From: Mycolicibacterium bacteremicum
Lineage (GTDB): Bacteria; Actinomycetota; Actinomycetes; Mycobacteriales; Mycobacteriaceae
DNA length: 64,000 bases
Assembly: GCF_002086115.1 (NCBI RefSeq)
Contig: NZ_MVHJ01000021.1
Location: 1-64,000 of the forward strand
Direction of reading: 5' to 3'
The first letter of the stretch is position 1, and every line of letters starts with the position of its first letter. The notes beneath the pieces are model-generated. The model was not told the origin of the DNA. It searched no databases and saw nothing but the letters and a program-made list of their open reading frames with translations. A program made the position numbers and the translations under genes. This document shows, piece by piece, positions 1-7,105 of this stretch.

Positions 1-37
1 CAACCAGCCGCCGCCGAACTACCCGCCCAACAACTGA
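1..37 (+). CDS. C-terminal end of an upstream gene (partial)
   Basis: The first bases read in frame as a Pro/Asn-rich tail (NQPPPNYPPNN) ending in TGA at 35-37. The body of the gene lies outside the window, so its function cannot be given. The stop sits nine bases before the ATG of the PPOX gene, which suggests one transcript. A random open frame of this length is possible. Confidence 0.35.
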   Translation, partial: NQPPPNYPPNN

Positions 38-45
38 GAGTGACC

Positions 46-453
46 ATGCCGCAACAACTTCCGGCCGGCCTGCTGGACCTGCTGCGCAAACCGAGCCCGT
101 GTTTCGTCGCAACGCTGATGCCCGACGGATCGCCGCAGCTGACCGAGACCTGGGTGCACACCGACGGTGAGCACATCGTGCTCAACATCGTCGGCGGCTC
201 GCAGAAGGACCGCAATCTCGCCCGCGATCCACGGATCGCTATCAACGTGGCCGATCCCGACGACATCCGGCGCTTCTACGCCATCCGGGGTCGCGTCGCA
301 GCCACCACGAGCGAGGGTGGTCACGAGAGCATCCACGAGATCTCGCAGAAATACCTGGGCATGCCCTACCCCTATTTCAGCGGCAATCCCGATGAAACCC
401 GGCTCATTCTCACTATCGAGGCCGACAAGATCACCCCGCCGCCCGGCGAGTGA
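46..453 (+). CDS. PPOX-class (pyridoxamine 5'-phosphate oxidase-like) flavin/F420-dependent oxidoreductase
   Basis: A 135-residue protein with the split-barrel fold signature of the PPOX family: an N-terminal strand pair around PCFVATLMPDGSPQLT, a central RNLARDPRIAINVADP segment typical of cofactor-binding members, and a C-terminal strand LILTIEADKI. Mycobacteria have many such small enzymes that use F420 or FMN to reduce unsaturated substrates; the substrate cannot be read from sequence. ATG at 46 is preferred over an in-frame GTG at 40 because the family motif starts a few residues later; the ribosome site is weak. It follows the end of an upstream gene closely and is followed by a long palindrome and tandem repeats. 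Confidence 0.8.
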   Translation: MPQQLPAGLLDLLRKPSPCFVATLMPDGSPQLTETWVHTDGEHIVLNIVGGSQKDRNLARDPRIAINVADPDDIRRFYAIRGRVAATTSEGGHESIHEISQKYLGMPYPYFSGNPDETRLILTIEADKITPPPGE

Positions 454-489
454 CCGGCCGGCTGTCCGGGCGACATACCCGCCGAAACG

Positions 490-638
490 CTATGGCGAGA
501 TCGGCATCAGGGTGGCTCATTGCCGGAAATTCCGCGATACGACGACCCTCAGCACGATCTCGCCGCGAGATCGGGCTCAGGGTTGAGGGTTGCGCGGAAT
601 CGGCCGAATTCACGACCCTGAGCGGGATCTCGCCATAG
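490..638. repeat. Long imperfect palindrome, about 73-bp arms
   Basis: Bases 490-562 and 566-638 are imperfect reverse complements with a three-base loop (CCG). Outer ends are CTATGGCGAGATC and GATCTCGCCATAG; the inner arms are ACCCTCAGCACGATCTCG and CGAGATCGGGCTCAGGGT. The element lies between the converging PPOX and fprA genes, so it may act as a two-way terminator, but its length and full-length symmetry look like a miniature repeat element. Confidence 0.7.
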
Positions 639-643
639 GGGCC

Positions 644-781
644 AGATCCGGTACCTGGAACCTCAGCCGTCCGGCGAGGTCTCCGGAACCTCAGCCGTCA
701 GATCCAATCTTTGGAACCTCAGCGTCAGATCCGGTACCTGGAACCTCAGCCATCGGACCCGGTCCCTAAAACCTCAGCCGT
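644..781. repeat. Tandem array of a 28-bp unit, five degenerate copies
   Basis: The core GGAACCTCAGC recurs at 657, 685, 713 and 740, with a variant (AAAACCTCAGC) at 768, giving a 27-28-bp period. Two copies share the upstream segment AGATCCGGTACCT. The last copy provides the stop codon of fprA (774-776), so the array has grown right up to the gene end. Confidence 0.75.
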
Positions 782-2123
782 GCGCGATGCCCAAAAGCTT
801 CTCGACGTTGGCCACCTTGACCCGCGGGCGGTGCTGCGCCTCGCCGACCGCGCGCTCGTGGGCGTCGATGCGCTCCCAGTGCGCATCGGTGACCAGCCGG
901 GGCTGACGTGACAGCAGCCAGTCGTGCAACTCCTGGGCATGGTCCTCGCCGAAGCGCGGCTCACCGAGATCGTCCAACAACGTGTCGACGGTGTCGGCGG
1001 AGTCCTTCTTGTTCGACCCGATCACCCCGGACGGCCCGCGCTTGATCCAGCCGACGACATACTCGTGCTCGCGGCCCTCGATCCGCCCGTGGGAGTGCGG
1101 GATGGTGCCGGAGCGCTCGTCGAAGGGCAGCCCGTCCACGGCGACCCCGCGATACCCGACCGCGCGCACCACCAGCTGCACCGGCAGCTCCTCGCGCTCG
1201 CCGGTGTCTTTGGCCACCACCCGGCCGCCCTCGTCGACCAGTTCGTTGCGGCCCAACACGATCGACTCGACCTTGTCGGTCCCGCGGATCTCCACCGGCG
1301 AGGTGGCAAAGCGGAACACCACCCGGCGCTGGGCCCCCTCGGGTTGCAGCTCGGCGTACTCACGCAACACCTTGATATTGGTGCGCACCGTCTTGTCGGC
1401 GGCCGCCAGATCGTCATCGGTGATGCCATCGAAGTCGGCGCGCTCGACGATGATGTCCACCTCGGCCATCTGTTCCATGTGCCCGAGCTCGCGCAGCTCC
1501 ATCGTCGTGAACGGCGCCTGCAGCGGACCGCGCCGGCCCACCACGATGACCTCTTGCACGGCGCGGGTCCCCAGCTGATCCAGCGCGTGGTCGGCGATAT
1601 CGGTCTGGGCCAGGATCTGCGGCTCACTGATCAGGATCCGCGCCACGTCCAGCGCCACGTTGCCGTTGCCGATCACCACCGCGCGCTGCACGTTGAGGTC
1701 CGGCGCGGTCTCCTCGAAATGCGGGTGCCCGTTGTACCACCCGACGAAGTCGACCGCCGACACGCTGCCGGGCAGATCCTCGCCGGGGATGCCGAGCACC
1801 CGGTCGGACTGCGCGCCGATCGCATAGATCACCGCGTCGTAGCGCTCGGCCAACTCGGCGGCGTGCACATGCTCGCCGACACCGACGTTGCCGAAGAACC
1901 GGAACCGTGGATCCTCGGCGGTCTTGGCGAACTGCGCGCTGATCGACTTGATCTTCGGGTGGTCGGGCGCGACACCGGACCGGACCAGCCCCCACGGGGT
2001 GGGCAGCATCTCGATCATGTCGATGCGGAAGTCGCGGTCGTCGTGCTCAGACTTCAACAGCGATGCGGCGGCAAAGAACCCGGACGGGCCGGAGCCGACA
2101 ATCGCCACGTGGTACGGGCGCAT
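774..2123 (-). CDS. fprA: NADPH-ferredoxin reductase FprA
   Basis: FAD- and NADP-dependent reductase of the adrenodoxin-reductase type that moves electrons from NADPH to ferredoxins, for example those feeding cytochromes P450. The N-terminus carries the FAD dinucleotide motif VAIVGSGPSGFFAA (about residues 6-19), followed by the family segment RSGVAPDHPKIK, and a second nucleotide motif VVIGNGNVALDVARIL near residue 160. The C-terminus has the GWIKRGPSGVIGSNKKDS segment conserved in FprA. Length (449 aa) matches mycobacterial FprA. The start at 2123 was chosen because the open frame further upstream runs into prfB and lacks family sequence; GAAAAGG lies just before this ATG. Divergent from prfB, as in other mycobacteria. 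Confidence 0.95.
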   Translation of the reverse strand: MRPYHVAIVGSGPSGFFAAASLLKSEHDDRDFRIDMIEMLPTPWGLVRSGVAPDHPKIKSISAQFAKTAEDPRFRFFGNVGVGEHVHAAELAERYDAVIYAIGAQSDRVLGIPGEDLPGSVSAVDFVGWYNGHPHFEETAPDLNVQRAVVIGNGNVALDVARILISEPQILAQTDIADHALDQLGTRAVQEVIVVGRRGPLQAPFTTMELRELGHMEQMAEVDIIVERADFDGITDDDLAAADKTVRTNIKVLREYAELQPEGAQRRVVFRFATSPVEIRGTDKVESIVLGRNELVDEGGRVVAKDTGEREELPVQLVVRAVGYRGVAVDGLPFDERSGTIPHSHGRIEGREHEYVVGWIKRGPSGVIGSNKKDSADTVDTLLDDLGEPRFGEDHAQELHDWLLSRQPRLVTDAHWERIDAHERAVGEAQHRPRVKVANVEKLLGIAHG

Positions 2124-2251
2124 GCATGGCCTTTTCGTGAGGCTGACCGGCGGCGCGCAAGGGGCTGTCGCGTCGTCGCCGGGGGCGGTTACCTGACCCG
2201 AGCCTAGTCGCGCAGGGCCGATCGAGGGCCGAGTCCGGCGAAGCCGACCGG

Positions 2252-2265
2252 TAACCTCAACAATC
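2252..2265 (+). promoter_or_regulatory. Candidate -10 element for near-leaderless prfB transcript
   Basis: TAACCT at 2252-2257 fits the mycobacterial TANNNT consensus and lies eight bases before the GTG of prfB, so the transcript would begin at or one base before the start codon. No Shine-Dalgarno sequence is visible, which agrees with leaderless initiation. Confidence 0.4.
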
Positions 2266-3375
2266 GTGGATCCAGACCGTCTTGCCGATATCGCCGCCCT
2301 CGACACCACGTTGACGACCGTGGAGCGGGTGCTCGATGTCGAGGGTCTGCGCGCCCGCATCGGAACACTCGAAGCCGAGGCCGCCGACCCCACCCTGTGG
2401 AACGACCAGGCACACGCCCAGAAGGTGACCAGCGAGCTGTCGCACGCGCAGAACGAACTGCGCCGTGTCGAGGAGCTCCGCCAGCGCGTCGAGGACCTGC
2501 CGGTGCTCTACGAACTGGCCGCCGAGGAGGGCGGGGAGGACGAACGCAACGAAGCCGACGCGGAGCTGACCAAGTTGCGCGAGGACATCGAGGCCATGGA
2601 GGTCCGGACGCTGCTGTCCGGGGAGTACGACGAGCGCGAGGCGCTGGTCAACATCCGTTCCGGCGCCGGTGGCGTCGACGCCGCGGACTGGGCCGAGATG
2701 CTGATGCGGATGTACATCCGCTGGGCCGAGGGCCACAAATATCCGGTCGAGGTGTTCGACACGTCCTACGCCGAAGAGGCCGGTATCAAGAGCGCCACCT
2801 TCGCGGTGCATGCCCCGTACGCCTACGGCACGCTGTCGGTCGAGCAGGGCACCCACCGGCTGGTGCGGATCAGCCCCTTCGACAACCAGGGCCGTCGGCA
2901 GACCTCGTTCGCCGAGGTCGAGGTGTTGCCGGTGGTGGAGACCACCGACCACATCGACATCCCCGAGGGCGATATCCGCGTCGACGTCTACCGCTCCAGC
3001 GGACCGGGTGGGCAGTCGGTCAACACCACCGACTCGGCGGTGCGGCTGACCCACATCCCCACCGGCGTCGTCGTCACCTGCCAGAACGAGAAGAGCCAGC
3101 TGCAGAACAAGGTGTCGGCGATGCGCGTGCTGCAGGCCAAGCTGCTGGAGCGCAAGCGCCAGGAGGAGCGCGCGGAAATGGACGCGCTCAAGGGTGACGG
3201 CGGTAGTTCCTGGGGTAACCAGATGCGTTCCTACGTGCTGCACCCCTATCAGATGGTCAAAGACCTACGCACCGAATATGAGGTCGGCTCGCCGGCCGCG
3301 GTGCTCGACGGCGACATCGACGGCTTCCTGGAGGCCGGTATCCGATGGCGCAACAGGAAAGATGACGACGACTAA
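2266..3375 (+). CDS. prfB: Peptide chain release factor 2 (RF2)
   Basis: Recognises UGA and UAA stop codons and triggers peptide release. The codon-reading SPF tripeptide is at residues 203-205 and the catalytic GGQ at 248-250 (in SSGPGGQSVN). Length is 369 aa, normal for RF2. The N-terminal helical domain (DPTLWNDQAHAQ) is canonical. Unlike the enterobacterial gene there is no in-frame TGA near codon 25 and no programmed +1 frameshift, which is the usual state in mycobacteria. The 3' end overlaps the mscS-like gene by 14 bases, indicating an operon with the following genes. Confidence 0.97.
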   Translation: MDPDRLADIAALDTTLTTVERVLDVEGLRARIGTLEAEAADPTLWNDQAHAQKVTSELSHAQNELRRVEELRQRVEDLPVLYELAAEEGGEDERNEADAELTKLREDIEAMEVRTLLSGEYDEREALVNIRSGAGGVDAADWAEMLMRMYIRWAEGHKYPVEVFDTSYAEEAGIKSATFAVHAPYAYGTLSVEQGTHRLVRISPFDNQGRRQTSFAEVEVLPVVETTDHIDIPEGDIRVDVYRSSGPGGQSVNTTDSAVRLTHIPTGVVVTCQNEKSQLQNKVSAMRVLQAKLLERKRQEERAEMDALKGDGGSSWGNQMRSYVLHPYQMVKDLRTEYEVGSPAAVLDGDIDGFLEAGIRWRNRKDDDD

Positions 3376-4291
3376 CAGCATTCTCGCCTTCTCATTGGCC
3401 GACCGTTGGCACGACTTCTGGCGCGGTGACATCGGCGAGTGGATCATCACTCGCGGCCTGCGCATCGTCATGCTGGTGATCCTGGCAATCTTGCTGGCCC
3501 GGTTCGTGAACTGGGGTGCGCAGCGGATCACCCGGCGCATCGACGCCGACTTCCGGGAAAGCGACGCCCTGGTGCGCACCGAGACGGCCAAGCACCGCCA
3601 GGCCGTCGCGTCGGTGATCTCCTGGGTGACGATCGCGCTGATCTGCGTGATCGTGCTGCTGCAGATCACCGACATCCTGGCCATCCCGCTGGGCTCGCTG
3701 GTCGCGCCGGCCGCGGTGCTCGGCGCCGCGCTCGGTTTCGGCGCCCAGCGCATCGTGCAGGACCTGCTGTCGGGCTTCTTCATCATCACCGAGAAGCAGT
3801 ACGGCTTCGGTGACCTGGTGACGCTGACGCTCGGCGCGTCCAACGACGCCACCGGCACCGTCGAGGACGTCACTCTGCGCGTCACCAAACTGCGCACCAG
3901 CGACGGTGAGGTCTTCACCGTCCCCAATGGTCAGATCATGAAATCGCTCAACCTGTCCAAGGACTGGGCGCGTGCGGTCGTCGACATCCCGGTGCCGACG
4001 TCGGCGGACCTCAACGCCGTCAACGAACTGCTGCACGCGGTCTGCGAGAACGCGATGAAGAACCCGGCGATGAGCGAACTGCTGCTCGACCAGCCGCAGC
4101 TGATGGGTGTGGAGAGCCTGGAGCTCGAGACCGTGAACCTGCGGATGGTGGCCCGCACGCTGCCCGGTAAGCAGTTCGAGGTCGGCAGGCAGCTGCGCCT
4201 GCTGGTCATCGCCGCGCTGGCGAGGGCCGGCATCGTCTCCAAGCCGGAGTCGACGTCGTTGGCCGCCAACTCGGAGGTGCGGGGCCAGTGA
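3362..4291 (+). CDS. Small-conductance mechanosensitive channel (MscS family)
   Basis: A 309-residue membrane protein. About residues 25-45 and 80-105 form hydrophobic helices, followed by the pore-lining helix and amphipathic extension PAAVLGAALGFGAQRIVQ, which is the diagnostic MscS segment, then the beta domain (FGDLVTL, VTLRVTKLRTSDGEVFTVPNG). It should open on membrane tension and release osmolytes. ATG 3362 lies inside the 3' end of prfB; the reading frame extends further upstream but without family sequence. The next gene overlaps its stop, so all three are probably co-transcribed. The same order is found in M. tuberculosis (Rv3105c-Rv3104c-Rv3103c), from general knowledge. Confidence 0.9.
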   Translation: MTTTNSILAFSLADRWHDFWRGDIGEWIITRGLRIVMLVILAILLARFVNWGAQRITRRIDADFRESDALVRTETAKHRQAVASVISWVTIALICVIVLLQITDILAIPLGSLVAPAAVLGAALGFGAQRIVQDLLSGFFIITEKQYGFGDLVTLTLGASNDATGTVEDVTLRVTKLRTSDGEVFTVPNGQIMKSLNLSKDWARAVVDIPVPTSADLNAVNELLHAVCENAMKNPAMSELLLDQPQLMGVESLELETVNLRMVARTLPGKQFEVGRQLRLLVIAALARAGIVSKPESTSLAANSEVRGQ

Positions 4292-4797
4292 AATTGATCT
4301 CCCGCGCCGGTGGCGACGAGACCCGGCGCTGGCCGGCATACGTGTTCGGCGGGCGGATGCGCACGTCGACGATCGCCCTGATCATCGCGTTCTTCTTCAC
4401 CGCCTGGCTGTACGAGACCTACCGCCCACCGCCGGAGCCGGCCCCGGTCACCCAGACCGTGCCGCCCGGTTTCGTGCCCGACCCGGAGTACACCTGGGTG
4501 CCGCGCACCCAGGTGCAGGAGGCGCCGCGCACGACCTATCCGCGGACCACCACCCCGACGACGACGGAGCCGCCGGAGCCGACGACCAGCGCGCCCACCA
4601 CGACGACCACCACCACGACGGGCCCGCCCGGACCCGAGGACACCACGACGACGTCGCCGGGTGCGCCGCCCACCACGACGGTGGTCGACCCGGACGGCCC
4701 GGGCGGTCTGCTTCCGCCGATCACGCTGCCGGTTCTGCCTGGTCCGCCGCCGGCCGCGGGGGCGACTCCGCCGACGCCCGCCCCCAGCCCGAACTGA
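4288..4797 (+). CDS. Pro/Thr-rich single-pass membrane protein (Rv3103c-like position)
   Basis: A 169-residue protein with one predicted membrane helix at about residues 28-44 (STIALIIAFFFTAWLY) followed by a low-complexity extracellular tail made almost entirely of Pro, Thr, Glu and Gly. The tail is likely cell-wall spanning or disordered. GTG 4288 overlaps the TGA of the channel gene. It is conserved in position between the channel and ftsE in mycobacteria, but no function is known to me. The coding strand has long ACC/ACG runs from the Thr repeats. Confidence 0.8.
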   Translation: MKLISRAGGDETRRWPAYVFGGRMRTSTIALIIAFFFTAWLYETYRPPPEPAPVTQTVPPGFVPDPEYTWVPRTQVQEAPRTTYPRTTTPTTTEPPEPTTSAPTTTTTTTTGPPGPEDTTTTSPGAPPTTTVVDPDGPGGLLPPITLPVLPGPPPAAGATPPTPAPSPN

Positions 4798-4815
4798 CAC
4801 CCGTCGACCTCCGGC

Positions 4816-4829
4816 TACACTGGCGTGCC
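4816..4829 (+). promoter_or_regulatory. Candidate -10 element for leaderless ftsE
   Basis: TACACT at 4816-4821 is followed by eight bases and then GTG at 4830, which fits a leaderless transcript starting at ftsE. No Shine-Dalgarno is present. This supports an internal promoter separating ftsEX-smpB from the prfB genes. Confidence 0.45.
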
Positions 4830-5522
4830 GTGATGATCACCCTCGACAAAGTGAGCAAGCAGTACAAATCCTCTGCCCGGCCGGCGTTGGATGACGTCTC
4901 GCTCAAGATCGACAAGGGTGAGTTCGTCTTCCTGATCGGCCCGTCGGGCTCGGGCAAGTCGACCTTCATGCGGCTGCTGCTCGGCGCCGAACACCCGTCC
5001 AAGGGCGATATCCGGGTCTCCAAGTTCCACGTCAACAAGCTCGCCGACCGGCACATCCCGCAGCTGCGGCAGGTGATCGGCTGCGTGTTCCAGGACTTCC
5101 GGCTGCTGCAGCAGAAGACGGTCTTCGAGAACGTCGCCTTCGCCCTGGAGGTGATCGGCAAGCGCGGTGACGTCATCAACCGGGTGGTGCCCGATGTGCT
5201 GGAGATGGTCGGCCTGTCCGGCAAGGCCGCCCGGCTGCCGCACGAGCTCTCCGGCGGCGAGCAGCAGCGCGTCGCGATCGCCCGCGCGTTCGTCAACCGC
5301 CCCCTGCTGCTGATCGCCGACGAGCCGACCGGCAACCTGGACCCGGAAACCAGCAAGGACATCATGGATCTGCTTGAGCGGATCAACCGCACCGGCACCA
5401 CCGTTCTGATGGCTACGCACGACCACCACATCGTGGACTCGATGCGTCAGCGCGTCATCGAACTGGAACTGGGCCGGCTCATCCGCGACGAACAGCGCGG
5501 TGTCTACGGAATGGATCGCTAG
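4830..5522 (+). CDS. ftsE: Cell division ABC transporter ATP-binding protein FtsE
   Basis: ATPase half of the FtsEX complex, which sits at the inner face of the septal membrane and transmits ATP-driven movement to peptidoglycan hydrolases (RipC in mycobacteria). Walker A is GPSGSGKST (about 38-46), signature LSGGEQQR (about 141), Walker B LLIADEPTG and the switch His in MATHDHH. Length 230 aa from GTG 4830 or 229 aa from the ATG at 4833; the GTG fits the leaderless promoter, the ATG fits the usual family N-terminus. The stop codon overlaps the GTG of ftsX by one base. Confidence 0.96.
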   Translation: MMITLDKVSKQYKSSARPALDDVSLKIDKGEFVFLIGPSGSGKSTFMRLLLGAEHPSKGDIRVSKFHVNKLADRHIPQLRQVIGCVFQDFRLLQQKTVFENVAFALEVIGKRGDVINRVVPDVLEMVGLSGKAARLPHELSGGEQQRVAIARAFVNRPLLLIADEPTGNLDPETSKDIMDLLERINRTGTTVLMATHDHHIVDSMRQRVIELELGRLIRDEQRGVYGMDR

Positions 5523-6415
5523 TGCGCTTCGGCTTTTTGGTCAACGAGGTCTGGACCGGACTTCGCCGCAACGTCACCATGACGGTGGCCATGATCTTGA
5601 CGACGGCCATCTCCATCGGCCTGTTCGGCGGCGGTCTGCTGGTCATGCGGGTGGCCGACCAGTCCCGTGACATCTACCTGGACCGCGTCGAGAGCCAGGT
5701 CTTCCTGACCAACGACGTCTCGGCCAACGACCCGAGCTGCGATCAGGACCCGTGCAAGGCGCTGCGCGCGCAGATCGACGCGCGCGATGACGTGCGCTCG
5801 GTGCGCTATCTGAACCAGGCCGACGCCTACGAGGACGCGATCAAGAAGATCCCGGCCTTCAAGGACGTCGCCAGCAAGGACGCGTTCCCGGCCTCGTTCA
5901 TCGTGAAGCTGGAAAACCCGGAGCAGCATGTCGATTTCGACGCCGCGATGCAGGGCCAGCCCGGTGTGCTCAACGTGCTCAACCAGAAGGACCTGATCGA
6001 CCGGTTGTTCGCGCTGCTCGACGGCATGTCCAGTGCGGCGTTCGCGGTGGCGCTGGTGCAGGCGATCGGTGCGATCCTGTTGATCGCCAACATGGTTCAG
6101 GTCGCCGCGTATACCCGGCGCACCGAGATCGGGATCATGCGCCTGGTCGGCGCGACCCGCTGGTACACCCAGCTGCCGTTCCTGGTGGAGGCCATGCTGG
6201 CCGCGTTCGTCGGTGTGGTGCTGGCGCTGCTGGGTCTGCTGACGGTGCGCTCGCTGTTCCTGGAGAAGGCGCTCTCGCAGTTCACCCAGGCTAATTTGAT
6301 TGCGCCGCTGGACTTCGCCGACATACTTTATGTATCGCCGATCCTGCTGTTCGTGGGTGTGGCGATGGCCGGGCTGACTGCGTACGTGACGCTGCGCCTC
6401 TACGTACGAAGATGA
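5522..6415 (+). CDS. ftsX: Cell division ABC transporter permease FtsX
   Basis: Membrane partner of FtsE. Four membrane segments: residues 21-43, then a large extracytoplasmic loop (about 44-175, with the Cys pair CDQDPCK) that contacts the peptidoglycan hydrolase, then segments near 178-200, 218-245 and 270-292. The cytoplasmic coupling stretch TRRTEIGIMRLVGATRWY is the conserved FtsX motif. 297 aa, as expected. Start GTG overlaps the ftsE stop; its own stop overlaps the smpB start (ATGA). Confidence 0.95.
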   Translation: MRFGFLVNEVWTGLRRNVTMTVAMILTTAISIGLFGGGLLVMRVADQSRDIYLDRVESQVFLTNDVSANDPSCDQDPCKALRAQIDARDDVRSVRYLNQADAYEDAIKKIPAFKDVASKDAFPASFIVKLENPEQHVDFDAAMQGQPGVLNVLNQKDLIDRLFALLDGMSSAAFAVALVQAIGAILLIANMVQVAAYTRRTEIGIMRLVGATRWYTQLPFLVEAMLAAFVGVVLALLGLLTVRSLFLEKALSQFTQANLIAPLDFADILYVSPILLFVGVAMAGLTAYVTLRLYVRR

Positions 6416-6924
6416 TGATGGCAACCAAGAGCAAGAAACCCGACAAAGCCGGCGAGAAGGCGAACAATTTCGTCGTCGCGACCAATCGCAAGGCCCGACA
6501 CAACTATTCGATCCTGGAAACCTTCGAGGCCGGGGTCGTGCTGGTGGGCACCGAGGTGAAAAGCCTGCGCGACGGTCAGGCCTCGCTGGTGGACGCGTTC
6601 GCGACCATCGACGACGGCGAGGTGTGGCTGCACAATCTGCACATCGCCGAATATCACCACGGCAGCTGGACCAACCACGCGCCGCGACGCAACCGCAAGC
6701 TGCTGATGCACCGTCGCCAGATCGACACCCTGGTCGGCAAGATCCGCGACGGCAACCTGACGCTGGTGCCGCTGTCGATGTACTTCGTCGACGGCAAGGT
6801 CAAGGTCGAACTGGCGCTGGCCCGCGGTAAAGAGGCCCGCGACAAGCGCCAGGACCTGGCCAAGCGCGACGCGCAACGCGAGGTCGTCCGCGAACTGGGC
6901 CGCCGTGCCAAGGGCATGGCCTGA
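6412..6924 (+). CDS. smpB: SsrA-binding protein SmpB
   Basis: Binds tmRNA and places it in stalled ribosomes, mimicking the tRNA body. Conserved segments are NRKARHNYSILETFEAGVVL, GTEVKSLRDG, YHHGSWTNHAPRRNRKLL and the basic C-terminal tail KEARDKRQDLAKRDAQRE. 170 aa from ATG 6412; later ATGs at 6415 and 6418 are also possible. The gene overlaps ftsX by four bases, and its RNA partner ssrA lies 2.5 kb downstream, after one intervening gene. Confidence 0.96.
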   Translation: MMMATKSKKPDKAGEKANNFVVATNRKARHNYSILETFEAGVVLVGTEVKSLRDGQASLVDAFATIDDGEVWLHNLHIAEYHHGSWTNHAPRRNRKLLMHRRQIDTLVGKIRDGNLTLVPLSMYFVDGKVKVELALARGKEARDKRQDLAKRDAQREVVRELGRRAKGMA

Positions 6925-6945
6925 GAGCCCCCTCCCGTTCCCGCC

Positions 6946-7015
6946 GAGCGTGCGTGTCTGCACCCCAACACGCCGCGTCCGTGCCGAAGTTCGCGCACGC
7001 TCGCGCCGCGGCGTG
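6946..7015. repeat. Two interleaved 9-bp inverted repeats between smpB and the GGDEF-EAL gene
   Basis: GAGCGTGCG (6946-6954) pairs with CGCACGCTC (6994-7002) and CACGCCGCG (6969-6977) pairs with CGCGGCGTG (7007-7015). The two stems overlap, so only one or a pseudoknot can form. No T-tract follows. It may be a mycobacterial intergenic repeat or a smpB 3' stability element. Confidence 0.5.
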
Positions 7016-7105
7016 AAATCTGCCTCCGCGGCATTTCCAGGGATCGCACGGGGTACAGCGATATAGTTCGCCCACGCGTTAAGACGCACGGGAGGATCGG
7101 TGACA

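Noticed and set aside
644..781. CRISPR-like array
   Set aside because: Period is 28 bp with degenerate repeats and no unique spacers; no cas genes in the window.
924..2207. 427-codon open frame opposite fprA
   Set aside because: His/Asp/Arg-rich shadow of a high-GC gene; no motif and the minus strand gene is certain.
2266..2360. Programmed +1 frameshift in prfB
   Set aside because: The reading frame is continuous from the GTG with no in-frame TGA in the first codons.
2124..2393. Upstream extension of the fprA frame across the prfB start
   Set aside because: The extra 90 residues have no family similarity and overlap prfB on the other strand; a good ribosome site and FAD motif fix the start at 2123.
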